From contig OW240916.1 in NCBI GenBank assembly GCA_933207985.1, positions 138,649,493 through 138,713,492 on the forward strand: a DNA stretch of 64,000 bases. The letters run 5' to 3'. Of this stretch, positions 57,614-64,000 are shown piece after piece (within the stretch, counting starts at the first letter, position 1; each line of letters opens with the position of its first letter). The stretch comes from Pelobates cultripes (lineage: Eukaryota; Chordata; Amphibia; Anura; Pelobatidae). The notes under the pieces are model-generated. The model did not search any database. It was not told the origin of the DNA and was given only the letters and a program-made list of their open reading frames with translations. Both the position numbers and the translations under genes were made by a program.

Positions 57614-58374
57614 GAATTTTGGCTTATTTGTGGTATGCATAATGCAAATTGTATTTTTATTTGTAACCATTACAGTGCTGTGTGTTCCATTTGATCAAGA
57701 AGTACTTAAATAGGTTTTGCATATCTGTAAAAAAATGGTTACTTTTCCAATACCATGTTTAGTAAAAAATAATAATAATAATAATAATCTTCAGAGCCTA
57801 GCCTCCAGAGGTGAAATAGAGGATTATTTAAAGGATTTCTCCAAATCTTTATTCTCATGGATGTCATTTTATTTATAGTGCCCTATTGGGCACTAGTTAA
57901 TAGGTAACCCACCCCTTTATTTCTATAATTATCGACAATGCTATGAAATAATAATAATGCTATAAATTATAATAATCGATAATGCTATATTCAGCTCGTA
58001 GCATTTGATTGGATTGTTTCTCAGCTCAGAGCGAATGCGCACGTGGATTGCAGGGAGTGTGGGGAGCATACAGGAAGGCCATAATTAAGACAGAAAAGGA
58101 ACAAACGGAGGGTTGGAACATGGAACCTTCCCCAAGGGAGAAGCTTATTACATCCGTGGTCAGTGTGCACTAGTGACAGACATGATTTTTGCACATGATA
58201 TTAAGCAGCCCGAAACAAAGTTGCATATTTCTTTGTAAGTGCAGCGTTTCAAGAAGAAACCTGTATTGATTCAATGCATGTATATGAGGAGATGCTGATT
58301 GGCCAACACAGCGTTTGGCTCCTAAGGGAAAGTATAGGATTGGCTGAGATAATTCTGATGATGTCAGCCACGGA

Positions 58375-58700
58375 GGCAAACACTGACACACATACAGATG
58401 TACAGACACACATGCAGATACACAACACTGACACACATACAAATACAGGTACTGACACACATGCGGATGCACAGACACGCAGATACAAATACACAAAATC
58501 ACACAAAGACACAGATACAAACATTAACAGACATATAGTTGCACATATACACATACACATTTACAGACACACAGGTAAAAACAGTGACATACTCACGAAG
58601 ATACATAGATACAGATACACACACTGCCACATACAGATACAGACACACATTTACACAACCTGACACACATGCAGTTGCACAGAAACACTAATACACACAC
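58375..58700. repeat. Degenerate ACACACATACAGAT repeat
   Basis: Imperfect 12-14 base units of the type GACACACATACAGATGCACA. It generates threonine/histidine-rich and cysteine/valine-rich frames on the two strands; neither is a gene. A GC-richer stretch follows (58700-59030), ending GGGTACGTGTACCACGGAAT, perhaps a hAT end. Confidence 0.8.
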
Positions 58701-59036
58701 TGAAACACACATACAGCTTCTGTTGGCTGGGGCTGTTGGGAGTTGCTGGCTTGCTCCTCTTCCAGTCTACCCCTCCCATGCGGCAGAGTCTTTTTGACCT
58801 TGGATGAAGTGACTGGCTCTGACTACCTCCCAGCTCTCCGTGCAGATTAGAAGGGGCTCATTGCACATGTCTATCGGGTCTGCCTAAGTGCATGGACTAC
58901 CTGATGGAACCCCAGCCTGTGGTTCCCAGCCCGTGTGCACCTCCGCCATTAGCAATTTTATTTCCACGTAACCCCGGGAGAACTAGATTGTACCCCTAGG
59001 GGTACGTGTACCACGGAATGGGAACACCTGCTCTAA

Positions 59037-59500
59037 ATGAACACTTCAAACACATAAAGCACCTTAGCTTGCTGATGAAGCTGGTGAAGAGTTTGTTCTC
59101 ATTTTATAAAAAGTACAGATATCAATAGAAATTGGCACTTTTATAAATTAACCTTGTTAGGTCCCCCTGGCTGTCAATCAGACAAATAGACCTATTATTT
59201 GCTGGTAGTTTCACTCAGTGGAGCTAGACCTCAGAGGCAGGCAGGTGCCTAGATCCCTTGGCTTCCTTCTCGTCAATCTGCATTGGAAAGTCTGAAATTG
59301 GACAGCACAGGAAGTCTGGACTGGGAAAGTAGGAGAGCGCTTGCAAAGACTTCGACATGAGATCTGCAGCATCTGCCAGTAGTTTTTAGATATATGCCAA
59401 ATGAAAACATTTTTTTATTAAATGCATGCATATTTTTGTTGGGAAACAGTTGTTTTTTCTTCTTCTTCTTTTTGGGCATTGGACTGGCCTTTTAAATACG
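59037..59500 (+). repeat. Interspersed repeat family D, copy 3
   Basis: It starts TGAACACTTCAAACACATAA, with AGAAATTGGCACTTTTATAA, TGGCTGTCAATCAGACA, ATCTGCATTGGAAAGTCTGA and ATGAGATCTGCAGCATCTGC in the same order as at 46600, and ends GGGCATTGGACTGGCCTTT. Confidence 0.6.
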
Positions 59501-60499
59501 TTGGGCATTGAAGATACTCTTAAACTCACTGTACTGGAACTGTAACAAGAGAGGAGCTATCTAATAAGGCTGAACGACCATACCCCTTATAATATGGAGC
59601 CATCTGGCCGTTTATGTGACTCATTTTCTTGGAAAATTTTAGCTCTGAAAACTGAGCAGCTATTTAGATTGCAAAGAGAAGAACAATTAGTCATAGTTCA
59701 TAGACTTGCAAGCGAAGGTCTACCAATGACTGTTCTGAAATCCTTTTCTACAGTGTCACAATGAAGTCTGTACATCAATAGCTTATTTATTTAGAAAATT
59801 ATTTTAAAATATATTTTGATAATTATAGAGCAGTGGGGAAACGTAAGGTATTTTTTAGTAATTTGTCATGTTCACATTAATAGGGACTGGGATACAAATA
59901 TTAATATGCTTTTATATACCAACTATTCCAGAATAGAGATGTAAAGGAAGCCATCACCTAAAAACAGATCCTACATCACAAGAGTCAATAAGATACATAT
60001 TTGTTTATGTTAGAGCAAGTCATTTACCTGAATTTTTTATTTCCATCCACTCTGATTATTATTTTTATGGTGTACGAGTTTGCCAGATACCTTAGTGATT
60101 GCTGATCAGTTTTACTAGAACACAGAGTTTAATCCTGGAGCAGTACCTAAAATTGTACTGGAAAAATGAGCAGAAAGGGTAGAATCCTACCTAGTCTCTA
60201 CCATCCTACTATGCTACATACCTTCCAGCTGTTCCAATCTATCCAGCTCCTGTTTTACTGCATGTGTCCCATCTATCTCTGCCATACTTGGTGAGTGTTT
60301 TAGCCATCAGCAAAGTGTTCCTCAAATGTCCAAGCAGGAACATTCAGGCAACAGTGGCCATTAAAGGAACGCTACAAGGTTTAGCTCATTTGCTGAGTGT
60401 TGAGCTGATTTTCTTGAAATAAAACATTTAGCCCAGGTATGATAATTGAAGATCCTTGTTGGCACTTGGTGAACCCAACATAAGGTGTCAAACAGTTCA

Positions 60500-60985
60500 T
60501 TTAAAGGAACACTCAAGACATATTAGGCACATGTAGGTGCTTTATGTAGATCTGGATCATGTCAATTTATTTTTGACAGTAAATTAAAGTGCAGATTTCA
60601 GTAGAAATTGTCACTTTTATAATTGGGGCAGAAACACGCCACTGGTTTTCAATCAGAAGTGGACGCACACCAAACAGAAGTGGCATGTGTGTTAACTTAA
60701 GCTAGAGCTTGACTGCATTCCTTCTTTACGTTAAACTGTACTATTGTAACCTTTGTGCTCAAAGCTCCATCACAGAAGGTTCTCAGTGAAAAGCCTTTGA
60801 CTAGTCAGAATTTCAGTCTGTGCCAGGAATAAAGGGGAGGGTTTGAAAAGGCTGCAGACAGCAGCTCTGTAGCTTTTGCAAGCTGTTTTTTTTTTTTATA
60901 TAGTCCCAAAGAAAAATTGTAGGAAATATGTTTTTTTTGTGGTCATATCTGCTAAATAGTTAAATTAATGGAATGTTACTTTAAG
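60500..60985 (+). repeat. Interspersed repeat family D, copy 4 (divergent)
   Basis: It starts TTAAAGGAACACTCAAGACA, with GTAGAAATTGTCACTTTTAT and GGTTTTCAATCAGAAG, and ends ATGGAATGTTACTTTAA. The ends form a weak inverted repeat (TTAAAGGAACAC and GTTACTTTAA), so family D is probably a MITE too. The stretch between copies 3 and 4 (59500-60500) is plain. Confidence 0.55.
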
Positions 60986-61085
60986 TTGAAAGTGTCTCTG
61001 ACATCCACCCTACTCTGTTCCAAGAAAACAACATGATTGTAAATGTCCAGTGTGTTTTATTTTCATCCCTTGTTACTGATTACAG

Positions 61086-61680
61086 CATAAGTAGTCAACC
61101 TGGTCCCTACCGGTTTGGGACTTCAGGTGGGCGGTGGTGGGTTCTGCAGAAAACGCCCAGTGGGCCTCAATGGCCATGGACCAAGGCCAACAGGTCGCCT
61201 TTTTATCTCCCCCGCCGGCCCATGCAGAGCCAGCATTGCCCATGCAAAGATCTCCCTCATCGGCCCTCTGGCACTTAGTTCCAGCAGTGGGAGGGAAGAG
61301 CCTGGGAGGCTCTGTGTTCCTCCTGAGAGCAGGCTGGTTGGAGCGTTACCACGGCAATGCTCCGATACAGTGCTGTGCTCGCAGGAGGACAGGAGAGTCA
61401 GCCTTCAGCCAGAGGAGCTGCAGGCTAAAGTGAACATGCCACCATTGGACCACCAGAGCTTGCAGCATTATGTCACCGCTCCATGATAAAAGGTAAGAAG
61501 AAGGAAGGGGGAAACATTAAGATAGATTTTCACATCTCACCCACCTACACACCGCATAGACCCTATGCATCCTTCACACTACACCCCCACACACACACAG
61601 ACTGCCCCCCTTACAGAAATTTTTACCATCAACAAAGATACAAAAATGGGTGGTAGATATTAAAAGGTTGACAACTCCTT
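61086..61680. mobile_element. hAT-like element, about 595 bp
   Basis: The left end has GTAGTCAACCTGGTCCCTACC and the right end (other strand) has GGAGTTGTCAACCTTTTAAT then ATCTACCAC. TGATTACAGCAT occurs at both boundaries (61077-61088 and 61680-61691), so an 8-bp or longer duplication is certain though its exact phase is not. The GC-rich interior (CGTTACCACGGCAATGCTCC, GGAGGACAGGAGAG) resembles the interior of the element at 22754. No transposase. Confidence 0.65.
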
Positions 61681-61699
61681 GATTACAGCATTGACATAG

Positions 61700-62340
61700 G
61701 AAAACACTCATGACAGTTTGTAAGCCGTACATTTTCCATATTTTTATGTTTTTGCATCCACTTTTATAGCAATGAATCCCAGTTTGCAAAATGTGTTTAT
61801 TTTTGAATAGCAGACGACCGTATTTCACCGTATTTCACTTGCAATGCTGTTTTTAGTTTTTGTCTTCAGTGTTTGCGTAAACATACAAAATTACAAATAT
61901 CCTTAATATACTAATTAGAATTATCAAATTTATGAAATACCCCATGCATAATTTTAAAAGAAGTTGGAATAATTGCAGGGCATAATGAATATTTAAACTT
62001 GCAATTTTTTTAATCTATTATATCATTAAAGGAATACTATAGCGTCAGGAATACAAACGTGTATTCCTAATGCTGTAGTGTTCTGGTAAGTCTTTAGATG
62101 TTTGCTTCCCCAGAAGGAATTACAAAAATAAATTTATTCCCCTTTCTTCTCTCCGGCTCAGCAGTTACTGTGCATCAGCCATGCCTCCCCAACTGATATC
62201 CCCAATCCTCATGATCTCAGCCAATTCAATGGGTTGAAAAACAATACATTTTTGAAACAAACCAAAGAATTCCATCTGGTGCAATATTTGCCAAAATAAA
62301 CTAACTTTCCTTTGTTTCAAAATTGCCACTGTGTTGTTTA
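61700..62340. other. Plain sequence with one MITE end
   Basis: A hairpin TTAAAGGAATACTATAGCGTC with CAGGAATACAAACGTGTATTCCT lies at 62027-62085, a CACTATAG-family left end without its partner. Otherwise nothing recognised. Confidence 0.45.
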
Positions 62341-62349
62341 TATTTCCAT

Positions 62350-62470
62350 GTACAGGGCTCGAGTCCTGCAGGAACGCATGGGAACGGCATTCCTGCACTT
62401 TTTCCACAGCAGGAACGCCGTTCCCGTTAGTGGTCCTGCAGGACTTCTTTGCCCATGAGGCAAACAAGGC
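62350..62470. repeat. Hairpin around GGAACGGCATTCC..GGAACGCCGTTCC
   Basis: Two overlapping inverted blocks: AGTCCTGCAGGAACGCATGG and GTGGTCCTGCAGGACT, and GGGAACGGCATTCCTGC with GCAGGAACGCCGTTCCC. It may be one end of a hAT-like element (CAGGGCTCGAG). GT and AC simple repeats follow at 62535-62610 and 62775-62802. Confidence 0.55.
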
Positions 62471-63360
62471 ATTTGCCTTGTCAGCCTTGAGGCAGGCGGC
62501 CGGTTGAAGTCCAGGCAGGCGGCGAGGGAGTGCTGATTTGTCTGTGTGTGTGTATATCTGTCAGTGTGTGTCTGTGAGTCAGTGAATGTGTGTGTGTGTG
62601 TGTGTGTGTCAGTGAGCCCCTATCCACTCACAGCCCCTTACCCACCTTAAAAACCCCTTACCCACCCACAATCACCCTACCTTCTTAAAGATTTCCTACC
62701 CACACCTTGTCACAGCCATCCCCACCCTGTCTCCCGACAAACCCTGTCACAGCCCCCTCACACACCCTGTCACAGCCCCCACACACACACACACACACAC
62801 TGACACCCCCTCCATACAATATCACCATCCTTTATCAATATCACTTTCAGCCCCCACACACTGTCACCCCTTCATCCATATATATGCATACAAGCGTATA
62901 ATTATTATTATTTTTTTTTGGGGGGGGGTGGATCTTGGGTGAGTTCCCCACTTTTTTCCCCAGGACTTTACTCTTACATGTGTAGATTAAGAACTACATT
63001 TTAAATTCTAGACGTACCCCAAATGTATGGTAAATTTCTCATTATATTGGCAGTCACAGATTTGGAAACATGATCATTTCAGTCTCCAAATTTGAAATGT
63101 GATGTTTAATTCTGGGTCCACATCTCATTTATCTCCAGAGATAAGGCTGTTATAAAAGTGTTATAAAAGCCAATAAAATGTTTTTGCATAGAAGTTAGGA
63201 GGAGGGAAAACATTGGTTTTCAGGTGAATTTGTTAGAGGATCTGGTAAAATGTAGGTGGAGGAATGATGGAGGTATAGTGGATCTGTTTGGTGTTGGCCC
63301 TGTAACCAGTAGGATTGTCAATGACATCTAATTTGTGGTGTTCACTTTGCATTTGAGCAT

Positions 63361-63382
63361 TGCTCACATGCATTTTTATAAG

Positions 63383-63434
<52 letters not shown>

Positions 63435-63697
63435 CAAAATATGAACTTGGCACTCACCCTTTGTAGACTATTGAAGTGTTCTTGCCTGGGTGCCTACCTC
63501 TGGCGTCAGTAAATATAAAAAATATGAATAAGGTGCACTCGCAGGTCTTCTTAAATGCGTGATAATTTTATTCCAGCGTGCAAATTATTAATGCCACAAT
63601 TTGATAACGATCGTTATCAAATTGTGGCATTAATAATTTGCACGCTGGAATAAAATTATCACGCATTTAAGAAGACCTGCGAGTGCACCTTATTCAT

Positions 63698-63759
<62 letters not shown>

Positions 63760-63785
63760 CTTATAAAAAAAATGCAAGTGAGCTA
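63361..63785. repeat. Large fold-back containing a 196-bp perfect palindrome
   Basis: Outer blocks GCTCACATGCATTTTTATAA and, on the other strand, GCTCACTTGCATTTTTTTTA.. are complementary, each followed inward by (AC)n and (AT)n. The inner perfect palindrome is 63513-63708, with no spacer, centred between 63610 and 63611 at GATAACGATCGTTATC. The left side has an extra 81 bases (63432-63512) with no partner on the right. Confidence 0.9.
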
Positions 63786-64000
63786 TATATATAAAATTTG
63801 AACTGGGATTTTAAGAAACTCAATTGCTAGCAGGATTTATTGTGCCTTTAAGGGATGCCACATTAGTCAATTGTAATTATCAGTGCATGGTTTCTGCTAA
63901 CTCTCACTGCCGATGTTGACTCTGGAACAACTTGTTTCCTGCTGTCTGCTGAACTTCCAGAGCACCCAGCTCACAAGCTGCAAACAGGCTCACGTGTCAG
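63786..64000. other. Plain sequence at the window end
   Basis: No repeat ends or coding signs were recognised. Confidence 0.4.

Noticed and set aside
58170..58663. Cysteine/valine-rich and threonine/histidine-rich frames
   Set aside because: They are the two strands of a degenerate ACACATACAGAT repeat.

Overview
The window looks like non-coding DNA from a large, repeat-rich vertebrate genome, most likely an anuran amphibian (frog or toad). Genes are very sparse. It is packed with short inverted-repeat elements of the kinds common in frog DNA: an 80-bp TTAACCCCTTAAGG palindrome and a longer family with TTAAAGG..CACTATAG ends. It also holds hAT-like and Tc1-like DNA transposons, LTRs and CR1/L2-type LINE tails. 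The species call is inference from repeat style; I cannot name the species.

The best host gene evidence is one exon on the minus strand at 10443-10795. It has a clean splice acceptor, an ATG 19 bases into the exon, 111 codons and a strong GTAAGT donor. It encodes a proline-rich cytoplasmic tail, a basic RKRRHK stop and one hydrophobic segment, with no signal peptide, so it is probably the start of a type II membrane protein. I do not recognise the family. About 46 kb upstream on the same strand, at 56.67-56.95 kb, there is a low-repeat, CpG-containing patch with a TATA box, a short upstream ORF and a consensus splice donor. I infer that this is the untranslated first exon and promoter of the same gene. 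Most of the window (10796-56671) would then be intron 1, and 1-10442 would be intron 2. A 58-codon plus-strand ORF with a leader-like N-terminus begins at 57192, so the promoter patch might be divergent.

Layout: 1-10.4 kb holds an unidentified decayed reading frame, a Tc1 transposase remnant, fold-back repeats and a solo LTR (8785-9855). 10.4-31 kb holds the coding exon, an AT microsatellite, a hAT-like element nested in a MITE (15488-17084), a minisatellite, two opposed LINE tails, a second hAT-like element (22754-23651) and an internally deleted Tc1 element (27902-29121). 31-45 kb is a dense nest of MITEs with two more solo LTRs (37094-38082 and 39805-40919), a dead gypsy gag, and a hAT-like element that splits a MITE (42459-44172). 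45-64 kb is mostly unique intron with a fourth interspersed repeat family, a diverged LTR, an alternating inverted-repeat/microsatellite block (51602-52228), the presumed promoter, a third hAT-like element and a 196-bp perfect palindrome (63513-63708).

The clearest results are structural. Three related LTRs are each flanked by perfect 5-bp target duplications with no internal region left, and four nested insertions give a relative order of events. No novel gene system was found.
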